Notes: generated by a model not told the origin, from the sequence alone. A stretch of DNA of 13,275 nt from Auxenochlorella pyrenoidosa (GCA_001430745.1 KQ481975.1:160594-173868), one strand, 5' to 3'; counted from the first letter of the stretch, positions 1 through 9,654 are shown. Numbers and translations are program-made.

Positions 1-987
1 ATGTCATCCTCATGGACCTGCACATGCCCAAGAAGGTGCGGGCCTCTCCCGCCCGCCCAGCGCTGGGTGCCGGCGCCCCCGCGGAAAAAGAAGGGGGGGA
101 GGGGGGGGCCGGCGGCGGCGGCCGCAGCGGCCGCAGGCTGCCGGCTGGGTGTGTGGCAGCGCTGCGCGGGGGGGCCAGGGCGCCTGCAGCGCCCGTAACG
201 GGCTGCCCCGCACCGCCGCAGCGGGCTAACCGGTGAACCCTTGGTGGGTGCAGTGGCCAGCGAGCCCCCAAACCCCTCAACCCCCCATGCGCCACCCACC
301 CACCCATCCACACACGCACACACACACCCTGCCTGCAGGGCGGCATGGAGGCGGTGCGCGACATCCGCCGCACCTGGTCGCGGTACAAGACAAAGATCAT
401 CGCAGTCACGGCTGATGCGGTGAGCCCCTGGCTTTGGTGCCGCACCTGCCTTGGCCCAGCCAGCTGGGTGTGCGCGCGCGGGGGCAGGAGGCCAGCAGGC
501 ACCTTTGTCCTTTGGTTGCCCCCCGCATGCGCGCCTGGCGTCTGGCGCAGGCACGATGGCGTGCCCAGCGCGTGCCGTGTCCACCTGCCCTCCATGCATG
601 CCCGCTGGCCCACAACTCCTCTCGGCCCCTGCCCCGTGGCCCGCTGCAGTTTGAGGACACTCGTGACCAGTGCATAGCGGTGAGCAGGGCGGGGCGGGCC
701 GGCAGGAGCAGCGTCGGGGTGCAGGGTCATAAGGGGGCAACAATGCGCATGGCAGGGCAGGAGCTGGGCCTGTGCCGGCCATCAGTCACGAGCAGATTGC
801 TGGGCCCCCCAGCCCCTGCTGCTGCTCGCTTCCCAGCCTTAACCCCTCCTGCCGGCACAACTGCCGCCGTGTGCCGCAGAACGGCTTTGATGGCTGGCTG
901 GCCAAGCCCTTCCGAGTTGAAGAGTTTGCGCGGGTGCTGGCGGCGTGCCGCAGCGGCGCCGCTCTCACGCCCAAGCGCCCGTCCTGA
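1..987 (+). CDS. C-terminal receiver (REC) domain of a two-component signalling protein, 5' partial, 4 exons
   Basis: Exons 1-35, 339-419, 650-679 and 880-987 join in frame (all splices phase 0, GT-AG) into the last 83 residues of a protein that begins before the window; stop TGA is 985-987. The joined sequence reads as most of a phospho-receiver domain. VILMDLHMP carries the phospho-acceptor Asp (codon 15-17), IIAVTADA carries the conserved Thr (408-410), and DGWLAKPF carries the conserved Lys (904-906). A helix (VEEFARVL) and a basic tail of about 15 residues follow. In this family a histidine kinase or phosphotransfer protein phosphorylates the Asp. Because the domain sits at the extreme C-terminus with many introns, a hybrid histidine kinase is the best guess, but a stand-alone response regulator cannot be excluded without the upstream exons. 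The Asp usual in MP-x-x-D-G is Gly here (MPKKGG), which is not catalytic. Exon 3 is only 30 nt. I found no TGTAA signal on this strand in the 1.2 kb after the stop. Confidence 0.85.
309..327 (+). repeat. CA dinucleotide run before an acceptor
   Basis: A CA-repeat with a single G interruption lies 11 nt upstream of the 3' splice site at 337-338 of the receiver gene. It sits where a polypyrimidine tract would be. The same C/CA-rich style recurs before plus-strand acceptors near 11565 and 13014. Confidence 0.7.
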
Positions 988-2249
988 TCCCAATCTAGGC
1001 CCGTCCTGAGCCCGCGCGGCCCCGCTGCGCTGCCCCAGTGACCGCGCCTCGTCACCGGCTGCCGCAGCCGTCTGTCTGCGCTGCGCCGCGGCCCCGAGCG
1101 CGCCCCCCACCGAGCACCCCACCTGACTGGCCCGGGGCCAACTCTGCAGCCTCTGCGGCCTCGCACCCTCCTACCCACCCTTGCACGACGCCCACCTCTC
1201 AACAACTTTGCTCCCTTCCGCTCCTCACCTTGCCTCCCCTATGCACTGGATGCCCTCTGCGACCCGGCTCGCCCGCCCCACACGAACGCAACGGCGCCGC
1301 GCTTGCCCCACCTACCCCCCATTCCCATTTCATCGATCATTAACGCCCATAAGCCATTTCATGCCAACTCTTCGGGGCCCCCGCCGGCCTGCCCGCCAGG
1401 TGCGCCCACCTCGCCCGACGGCACCCGGCGCCGGCCCCTGCAACCAACAAGGGACGGCCCCTACCCTATTCGTGTGGCGCCCCCGCGCCCTCGCCCAGCC
1501 ATGCACCCCACCCCCGCATCGACCCTGCTGACCGATTGTGTGCAGCGCTCTTGCGCTGCCAGGCAACAAGAACACCAGCCCTGCCCGTGCTCGTTTGCCG
1601 CGCATATGCTGTGCTCCTGAGGGGCTGCGGGCTTCCCAAACCCTGCACCCACCCGCAGCTTGCTGTTGGCCTGCGGTCCAGTACGCCCCTTTCCACCCTC
1701 CCTCTACCGCCCTCCCATCCCTACCTGCCGCCCCGCGGCCTGCACACACCAGTACTGCTCACTGGGCCCCTACTGCTGACCTGCATGCCTGCCCCTCACC
1801 TTTGCGCGGCCACTTTCCAGAGGTTATTTGTGTCCCCGCCCCTGCGCCCTTTGCGCGCAGGCCGCGGGTGGCCTGCGGTACTCTTCACAGCATTTGATCC
1901 GTTACCTGTTGTCCTCACTCATGTTCTATGCAAGAGCACTGAATGCATTGTGGGCGGCGAGCAAATGCCGTCAGGTCGATCATCCCTGCCAGGGTACATA
2001 CAACCGTAAAGAGGCAAAGCTACTGGCAGACCATCCAGACAGGGATGGCAGGACGGTGTTGCGGGGCTGGAACACAACACGAGGAGGCCATCAGACTGAT
2101 CCACCGGGCACAGCATAAGAATAGGCCCTTGCTGTGCTGCTCCTGCGTCGTGCACTGCCACAGCTGCCAACCAAGCTTCAGGGCAGGGTGGGCCTCTGCA
2201 GCAGCTGCTGCATCGGTGCCAACTCCCTGTGGGCAGTCAGTGCATCGTT
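988..2249. other. Convergent intergenic region and 3'UTR of the receiver gene
   Basis: About 1.26 kb between the stop of the receiver gene and the inferred 3' end of the minus-strand peptidase gene. It is C-rich low-complexity sequence from about 1150 to 1800 (many CCC/CCAC runs), less biased after 1880. Open frames exist on both strands but none shows a recognisable domain, a coherent splice chain or the third-position GC of the neighbouring exons. No TGTAA-type polyadenylation signal was found on the plus strand, so the end of the receiver transcript cannot be placed. I see no RNA gene or mobile element. Confidence 0.5.
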
Positions 2250-2264
2250 GGCACTGCAATGTAG

Positions 2265-2269
2265 TTACA
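2265..2269 (-). terminator. TGTAA polyadenylation signal of the peptidase gene
   Basis: On the minus strand this reads TGTAA, the usual polyadenylation signal of green algae. It is 289 nt past the inferred stop (2558), a normal 3'UTR length, and it is the first such match after that stop. Cleavage would be expected roughly 10-20 nt further on, near 2250. That it is used is inferred. Confidence 0.5.
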
Positions 2270-2557
2270 ACGGGGGGCCGACAAAGGACGGTGGAAGTTG
2301 AGGCAGCAGGGTGTGCATGGTCATGCAGCAGATGGAGGATTTGACAATGTTGGGTGGTCTGGGCACTGCACACAAGTGCTTTATTTTGTGAGGCTGCAAC
2401 GCAAATGAACACACGGAGACGTGGTTCAAGAACGGTGATGCGGCAGAAATGGTGGGCGGAAGGTCGGAAAGGATGCAACTGTGATGGGCATGGTGCTGGT
2501 CATGCTTAGGTGAGCTGCAATGTGCTTGCCATGAGGTGGCACGTTCCCCCCAGGTCC

Positions 2558-5500
2558 TCAAGTCGAATTTCCTGGGCCTGCTGCGGAGCATGGCATGCCC
2601 ACTGCCTTTCTTATGGGCACGCACAGGTTGAGTAGCGGCTGTGCTTGGTGCCTGCAATGGCAAGGGGGGCCAGCGCAGGATGCCGCTTGGACGCAGACGC
2701 CCTGCCGGCATGGCACCCAAGCCGACTGGCTTTCCAGCCTTGCCAGCTGTCCGCCTTGCAGTAGCGGAGCCCGCTCAATCAAGCAACGCCACTCAACTAA
2801 ATACACGTTGCTCTTTAAAAAACCACTCTCAGAAAGCTGCTCCCAGGCAGGGCTCACCAGCGATGCCAACCATGCGGCGCACATCGTCCTCGGCCGCAAA
2901 GGTGCCTGCACGGGGGCCATGCGTTTGCAGATCAGTCGGTACAATACGTGTGCACAAGAAATGGCTGATGTTCACTGCCTAGGGTGCAGCGCTGTGCAGA
3001 CGAGCATGCACAAGAGCTGAGCACACCCAGCCCCTTGAAAAGACCAGAAAGGGAGAGCACTGACGGTTGTAGAAGTCGTCTGGACGCTTTCCGTTCCAGT
3101 ACTGCACTTGGCCAACGTGATGAACCGGGACATGGCAGGGAGGGTGGTGGAAGTGGCCATCGAACAAGCGCACGCAAGAACAAGAGGGCATGCAGGTGAA
3201 TGTCAGCACTGTGGCATGCTGCTCGGGGCTTGCACGGCCACCCCAGGCGCGCGGAGCTGTGCCCACTCACGAACATCAGGTCTGCATCCCCGGTGGCTGG
3301 GTAGTTGGGCGTGTTGGGAAGAGGATTCTGCATGGCGGGCACAGCAGGGGAGGTTGCGCTGCCAGGGGCGTGACCGTGCCGCAGGCATGCCTGCATGCAC
3401 GCTGCCTGAGGGGGGCACGCCCAAGCCTGACAAGCTAAGGTCGCTGCAGCCCCCGTGCGCGTTCAGCACAACCAGCGCACGTTGCGCTCTGCTGGCTGCA
3501 GCATGACTTGCTGCTGCCAGCAGGCTTGCTGGGAGCTGCAGCTGCGCCCACCTGCCAGATGCTGGAGGTGCCCTTATGGGTGAAGGACCAGCACTGACTG
3601 TCGGTCAGAATGCAGCTGGGCGGGTTGGCCGGCGGCGAGGCGCGCAGGATGGAGTGTCCAAACTCGTGGGCAGAGGTCTCAATGAAGTTGTAGTCGGCCC
3701 TGCGGCAGCAAAGAGAAACAGGCTCCCAGCTGGGCCCGCGGGACGCGCGTGGCTGGCTCTCAAACGCACGCCGGCTGTCAGGCATGCGCCCCCGCCCTGC
3801 GAGCGCGCCGGATGTGACTCGCCCACTGCCCGTGTGGACGCGTTCCTGTCAAGGCCACTGTACACCCAGTGTGCGGGCAGCCTTTGGCCCCCAGCCACTG
3901 CACTGACACAGGTAGCTGCCGCTCACCAGTACTCCCAGCCCCTCGCGTCATTCCAGTTCTCCTTGAAGAAACCCTTGTTGTAGTAGATCTCTGCACAGCG
4001 GGAAGGCGGATTTGTCTGATCGTTCGGCTGTAACGGCAGATCTGGAGGTAGGGAGAGGGTCCAGGGGCTTGGCTTGATTGCTGCGTCACACGAACCCATC
4101 GTCTGCGGGCCCTCTTCCTGACCTGACCCCGCCCTGCCCTGCTGTCCCCACCCAGGCCCCCTGCTCACTGGGATCGAAGCTGAACATTGCGATGTCCCCG
4201 CCATTCCAGCTCCGCTCGTAGTCCTTGCTCCTGCAGGCGCACCGCACCAGATCTGGTCTGGACCCAACACTCTGCGGCACCGACTGGTGCCGACCAAGGC
4301 CGCCATGGGCCAGGCCTTGGCTGCCCAAGCGTTGCGCCTTTGTTGGTGCCCCCCTGGCATCTTTTGCTCCATTGCTGCCGTACGACCCATGGGCAGGGCC
4401 AGGTGCTCGTGCAGCCCCGCAGGCTGTCCCAGCAGCGGGACAGCAGGGCACGCGCCCATGCAATGCTCCAGTCTGGCAGCGCGGCGTGCGCCCGAGCAGC
4501 AAGTCTGTTTTGCAACCTCCGTTGCGGCTAGACAGACTGTCGGAAAACAAGCAAGCCAGGGGGGCGCGCTCACTCTACCCACTCCAGCTCCACATTCTGG
4601 CCATCCGGGTCCTCCACCACTTGGGTGATTACGTCATACTTGAGCCCGTTGCTGAGGGCGACGGCGCGCGAGCCGGTGCGACTCCAGTTCTCGGCGATGC
4701 CCTGCTTGGAGGGCAGGCGGGAGGGCGGATGTTGCGACCAAATACGACTTGATACTTGAGGGTTTGTGTGATTTTGTTTTTGCGCACTGGGTAGCGTGGA
4801 GGGGTGGCGGTCAGGAGCCGCGCTGGAGGGCTGCGCCAGCTCAGTCAAGCAGGTGCGCTCTGCCAGCACGCGGCGTGCGCCCCAGTTGGCGATTGGCGCT
4901 AGCAGAAGCCGCGCTGTGCCACGTTCTCTCACAGCGGGGCCGGGGATGTGAAACTTCTACATATTCAATGGGTTGGCTTCGTGATTACGCGCCACCCTCC
5001 TCCGGTCCAGCCCGCCCACGAGCGACCCGCCAGGGCCCTAAGCCACAGCAGCCCACCTGCTTGAACAGCTTCCTCAGCTTGTCGAACTGGGCCTGCGTGG
5101 TGTCGCCCTCCCGCTGGAAGTTGACCACGATGGACGCCCGGATGCGGCGGGGGCTGCACCCGTTGTACTCCTGCCAGGGGGTAAAACAAGGCACCAGGGG
5201 AAGGGTGAGTGCATCAAGGACAGAGCACAGCCTCTTGCAGGAGGGGCGACGCACAGGCTGCACCCGTTGTACTCCTGCCCAGAGAATGGGAAGGCAGGGC
5301 TGAGGAGTGCACTCCTCACGTGCACGTTGCTTCACAGACGCAGCACAGCTCTGCCAGGAGGGCAACCACAAAGGGTGCGACAGCGGCGGCTGCAGAGTGC
5401 AACGCTGTGCTCAGCCGACCGGCAGCTGTCGGAGGGTTGGAGGCGGCACGGGAGCGCATCAGTAGCACCCTGCACCTCACCTCAATTCGGATCCAGTCCT

Positions 5501-8500
5501 GCACAGGTGCAAAGCCAAGGGGAGGCAGGGGGGCAGTCCATTTAGCAGGGGCGGGCAACTGCGGCTGCTGGCAGGCATCGCAAATCGGCTGGCAGGAAGG
5601 GCTATGTTGGCTGGGGCCAGGGCTGCATGCACGCCGGAACTCGCCGGGCAGCAAGAGCTCGGCCTGGCACCGATGAAAAGGCCTGACGGCTGCGCACACA
5701 GCAGGCCAGAGGCCGGGGCAGCCCAGAGCAGCTGGCAGCCGCCGGCTCTCACCACAGTGTCGAGGTCAAGCTTGGTCTGCGTGGCCTGGGCAGCTGGGGC
5801 CGAATCGCCCCGCCAGAGCCACAGAAAACCCTGCTCCCCAGCAGGCAGAAGAGAGGGGCGGAGGCAGCTTCAACTGGCATGCTCAGAACCCCCCCCCCCA
5901 CCCCACCCACACCCACACCCACACACCCCACACCCCAACACACACACACACAGAGCCTGCACACTGACACTGACACTGGGAGCATGCAACGCCCCGCCAT
6001 GCCCCGCATCCACACCGGCATGCCAGCCGGGCCGCTGCCGGCTGGCCCCCCGCCCGGGCCCGGACCTGGCTGATGGTCTTGCTACTGCCTGCAGAGGCCC
6101 ACACGTCCTTTGTGATGCCGGTCTTCCCCTTGGAGGCGCCGCCGTAGAAAAACTCCGAGTAGATGTCGGGGGCGCGGCTGTCGCTGCAGCAGGTGTCCCA
6201 GTAGCTGCTGCCCTTCTGCAGGCAGGGGCGGGGGGATGGGGGGGGGGGGGGGCCTTGTTCTTGTAAATTCTATGCTTCTAATCGGTGCAGGGCTGTGCGT
6301 CGGGCGCGGGCGCGGCCCCGCCCACCGCCCCCCAGCCCACTCCCAGGCAGGGGCCGCTGGCAGGGCCTCGCACTGCCATGCCGGCTGCTGGGGCAGGATG
6401 CTTACACCCCGTGGGACGCACACCCCGAGGGGCCCCTAGGCGCGGGCTAGCCTGGACTCAGGCCGGCCCCCCCACCTGTTTGTAGTTGACATTCACGGTA
6501 AAGAGGCCATTGGAGGACACCGCCCCCGAGCCCATGGTTTCTGAGCCGACAGTGTCGTCGTCCTGCGGGGCAGAAAGCGGGCCGGGCCGCTCTGCGATTG
6601 GCGCTCTGCGATTGCTTGCCGTCCCATGAGCCCCATGCATCCCCTTGCCGGCACCGTGCAGGGCAGATAGGCCGCAGGGCGGCATGCACGCTGGCTGTCC
6701 CGTGTGGACATGCAGGTGGCGCTTGTGCTACACCTGCTGTGGTCTGCTGGGTCTGCTGGGGCCTCACCTTGACGACCACTGCAGCCCCCACGGCAGGCTT
6801 GCAAGTCTCCTGCGGCACGGAATGGGTTGCTGGTGAAAGTTTCAGCCGGTCAGGCCGGCAGGGCGCTGTGAAGAGCTGCACATGTGGCGAGAGAGGCGGG
6901 AAGGCTGCCCAGGTGACAGGCCTGCCTTGCCCCTAGCCACACCCCAGAAGCACCTGCCAATAGGCGAACCCTGTGACAGCGATGCGGGTGAGGCCGATGG
7001 AGTAAGAAAGGTCGCTGTTGACGTTGGATGCCTCGGCCGTGGTTGCCCACAGCTGGCCACCCACCCAGACCTGCAAAAGGGGGTTGGCAGTGGAAGGGAG
7101 GACATCCTGGAGAGCAGCTGCAAGTGAAGCCAGCCTGTTTTCCGGGTCACACAAGGACGTATTCAAACCATTGACAGCACATCGCATTGTCAGGAGGCAG
7201 CGCAAATGTCGCAAATGATGAGGGCATGGCCCCAGCCCCTGCCAGGACATGCCCCTGTGCGACGCTGCCTGTGTGAGGCAGCTAAGACTGGCAGGGGAAT
7301 CGCTGCCCACCTCCAACTGAGGGTCTGGCTTCCGCTGGGTGTCTGTGCAGCAGTCGTCCCACTGCAGGGTCAGCATGGAAAACGTGCAATATCACACATC
7401 AACAGCTGCACAACAGAGAGGTGCCCACAGTGCAAAGCATGACCGCCCGCCCCCGAGCAGTCAACCCCACCGACAGGCCCTGCCCCCACATGCCTTGTGG
7501 CTGGCTGAGTACAGGATTGTGAAAGCGCCAGAGGAGGATGTGGTGGCGCTGCCCAGCACCTCACGGCCTGCGTGTGCAGGGGGCCAACAGGCGGCATCTT
7601 AGCCACAAGCACTTATGCTGTAGCTCGGCTCAGTGTTTCTGAGTCCTGCCAACTGCGCAGGGCTGTCAGGCACAAGCAAGCACGCGCGAGGTGAATGCCT
7701 TGCTGCGGAGCCCAGCTTTCGTTGTAGGCAAAGCCCGCAGTGCAGGCACTGCAAGGTACCCCCTCGCACCAACTGTGTCGACGTCATAAGCCTGCGTGTT
7801 TGGGCAAGCAGGAGGAGGCGGCAAAGCATGTGACACTCAAAAGGCAGGCGCGGCGGCTCGCAACCGCCTCTCAACAAGGACCATCCCTCCGTGGAAGCAA
7901 AGCACGCTGCAGGCAGGCAACTGGCAGGCACGCAGGTGGTGGCTGAGGATTGCACGCGGCTGCAGACGCCTTGTCACACGGCTGGCCAGTGCCCTGCCTC
8001 GTCAGCCCCCGCTTGCCTTGACAGTGGCGCCGGCCACCTTTTCGCTGGTACCGGCCCAGTACACGGTGCCGCTGATCTTGCGCGGCGTGATCACAAAGTT
8101 GAAGGTCTTGTCCGAGGTGACATCAGAGGCCAGCTCGCTGGTGGACAGCCACAGCACGTTGCCCACCCAGATCTGCAAGCCAAGGGTGTGCAGGCAGGCA
8201 GCGGTTGCTGTGAGCAGGCAGAAGAGGGAGGTTTCAGATGTTTGGCAGCTGGCAGCAGAGAGCGCAACCGGCTGGCTTGCAGTTCCAGGCTCCCAGCGGC
8301 GCCGCTGCACGCCTGGACGGCAGCCCGCTGCACCGCCCACCTCTACTTGGGGGTCTGGGTTTGTGGCGCCGAAGCAGCACCAGTCCCAGTCCTTGCTGCC
8401 ATCGTACCAGATGCTGTAGGCGCCGGTAGCGGATGTGGTGGCGCTGCCCATGGACTCCCTGCATGGCAGCGAAAAGGGAAAGGGAAAGGTACGCCCTTGG

Positions 8501-9166
8501 GCGTGGGTTGAGGAAACACAGTCACGCAGCGAAGAGAATGGCAGCGGAGGCGTCGTGGCACAGGCGGGATGGGGCCGGGAGCTGAGGCAGTCTCCGTGAC
8601 ACAAGGCGGATCTGTATTTGAGCCGGCGGTGCGGCAGCGTGCGTCACACCGCCAGGCTGGATTCCTCTCGCGCCTGCTGCACCCCCAGGTGCCTGCGAAA
8701 CCGGCTGCCAGCGAACGCAGCCCTGGGTGCACTCACTTGCCAACGCCATCATTGTCGAACAACTTGACTGCGGCGCCCACCAGCGGGGCGCCGGTGGAGA
8801 GCTTTACTGTGCCGCTGACCGTGCGCGCAGCGGCGAGTGCCGTCAGCACTGCGGTAAGGGGGCGGTGGGAGCGCGACGCAAACGATTTGAGAACCGTGGG
8901 GCATCTAAGTGGCTCAAGAACTTTCTGACTGCCATGGCATCGTTATCAGAACACGCATTAGCGCGCTGTGCCAATATCCAGGTGCTTCATTCAAACTCGC
9001 ACGCCCGGCAGCTGCAGGCGGTGCCAGCGGCGGGACTCCTCTTCGGCTGCCAACAGTCACAGAATCTCTGGCGCCCCTGGCAGCTTGCGACATCACCTTC
9101 ATCCTCGCATGATCGCTCACCCGCGAAGAGGCACGCCAAGAGCGCAAGGCGGTTGCAGGCCGACAT
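2558..9166 (-). CDS. Secreted protein: three TTR-like beta-domain repeats plus C-terminal HExxH zinc-peptidase-like domain, 22 exons
   Basis: Exons, high to low: 9166-9121, 8848-8737, 8458-8341, 8172-8017, 7791-7770, 7567-7494, 7361-7311, 7070-6954, 6809-6768, 6562-6476, 6215-6066, 5776-5753, 5498-5481, 5170-5057, 4701-4574, 4230-4169, 4041-3927, 3699-3552, 3327-3271, 3101-3065, 2905-2858, 2580-2558. They sum to 1749 nt, 582 residues, with all phases agreeing. Residues 1-23 are a signal peptide (MSACNRLALLACLFAV then Ala-rich), so the protein probably enters the secretory pathway. Repeats at about 25-122, 124-221 and 222-335 share G-x-V, VGAAVK, acidic D-x-D, GSATTS, WDxCC and, in the first two, PDPQ[VL]E[IV]WVG. 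They resemble transthyretin-like or carboxypeptidase-regulatory-like beta sandwiches. From about 340 a different domain carries AHEFGHSIL (H490, E491, H494), SFTHKGTS (H520) and GDADLMFYWN (D542, D544), as in a zinc metallopeptidase. I cannot name its family. Exon-intron splices after exons 4 and 6 use GC donors; the exon 11 donor (GTCCGG) is weak. The start is the first ATG of the signal-peptide exon. The last 23-nt exon is the least certain part. Confidence 0.8.
5152..5279 (-). repeat. Duplicated acceptor and exon-14 start (possible poison exon)
   Basis: A 24-nt stretch at 5152-5175, holding the end of the acceptor and the first codons of exon 14 (EYNGCS), recurs exactly at 5256-5279 within the preceding intron, 104 nt away. 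Both copies are preceded on the minus strand by a pyrimidine-rich tract and CAG. The intronic copy is followed by GTGCGT, a usable donor, which would define a 20-nt exon at 5279-5260. Including it shifts the frame and gives a stop within exon 14. Only skipping it keeps the reading frame. Confidence 0.7.
5889..5979. repeat. C/A-rich low-complexity tract
   Basis: A C run, then CCCAC/CACACC units, then CA dinucleotides and three ACTGAC units on the plus strand, all inside intron 11 of the minus-strand peptidase gene. In the transcript the tract is G/U-rich. It is simple sequence with no telomere-like regularity. Confidence 0.7.
6238..6252. repeat. 15-nt G run (C run in the transcript)
   Basis: Fifteen consecutive G on the plus strand, read as C15 in the peptidase transcript, about 20 nt before the acceptor of exon 11 (6217-6216). 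It probably serves as a C-type polypyrimidine tract. It is prone to length variation and sequencing error. Confidence 0.75.
6588..6614. repeat. Short tandem duplication, 13 nt with period 14
   Basis: CGCTCTGCGATTG occurs at 6588-6600 and 6602-6614, within intron 9 of the peptidase gene just upstream in coordinate terms of exon 10. It looks like a small replication-slippage duplication with no evident function. Confidence 0.7.
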
Positions 9167-9473
9167 GATGCGCCACTGAGAGCTGTCGACAGGGGACTGC
9201 TTCGTGCACTTTCCGCTTGGATCTGCTGAACAAGTAGCAGCTGTGCTGCGCCGACAGCGTTGCCCTGCGAAAGTGCCGGAAGCGCAGCCTGCGCCCCAAG
9301 TTGCCTGGGATACACTGGGCAGCAGGCCTCTACGCTCCGATCCAGTTGCCCCTGACCTTCAAGAAACCTTGGATGCGCCGAGTGGTTGCGGCGGGACACC
9401 AACGGATGCATGTTCTGAGTGGCTGGCGGGGCATCGGCGCTGCCGCGCGCTGCGGCTTAGCTTCTCAATTTGG

Positions 9474-9510
9474 ACAGCAACTGTGTGGACAGTTTGTTAC
9501 AGCAACTGTG
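9474..9510. repeat. 12-nt direct repeat, 25 nt apart
   Basis: ACAGCAACTGTG occurs at 9474-9485 and again at 9499-9510. It lies about 310-345 nt upstream of the peptidase start codon. It may be a paired regulatory site or a small duplication; the sequence alone cannot decide. Confidence 0.6.
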
Positions 9511-9654
9511 CTCAGCCCACCACAGACAGCAGTCGATCAAGGTATGCACGTGCAATCTCGCATGTGCAGAGAGTGGGTGCATGACATCTGCCCTCCTGAG
9601 AGGGGCGGCGGTGGGATACTGCGGCAGCTTCTGCCCCCTCTTCCTTGCAAGCCT

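Larger units (their letters stand above)
6066..8848 (-). repeat. Gene segment encoding three tandem WDxCC beta-domain repeats
   Basis: Exons 2-4, 4-8 and 8-11 of the peptidase gene encode three related domains. WDWCC (residues 77-81), WDDCC (177-181) and WDTCC (281-285) line up. An identical 20-nt stretch at 8431-8450 and 7536-7555 encodes the GSATTS part of repeats 1 and 2. Introns lie at the same place and phase in two of the three copies: after PDPQ[VL]E (repeats 1 and 2) and after VK (repeats 2 and 3). This indicates duplication of a genomic segment with its introns, repeat 3 being the most diverged. Confidence 0.75.

Noticed and set aside
434..1009. 191-codon plus-strand open frame over the receiver gene
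   Set aside because: It runs through introns in a frame different from the receiver exons and has no recognisable domain. The receiver motifs account for the coding signal here.
3923..4582. 219-codon minus-strand open frame
   Set aside because: It is exon 17 of the peptidase gene extended through introns on its 5' side. The spliced model keeps only 4041-3927.
5889..5953. CCCACACC-like units as an internal telomere or minisatellite
   Set aside because: Unit length and sequence drift throughout; it is ordinary intronic C/A-rich simple sequence and does not match the plant/algal telomere unit.
6401..6415. TGTAA on the minus strand inside intron 10 as a premature polyadenylation site
   Set aside because: A single 5-nt match in an intron is expected by chance, and coding exons continue well past it.
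8914..9411. 165-codon minus-strand frame overlapping the peptidase start
   Set aside because: It is in another frame from the signal-peptide exon and has no ordered domain; the MSACNRLALL start joins in phase to the repeat domains.
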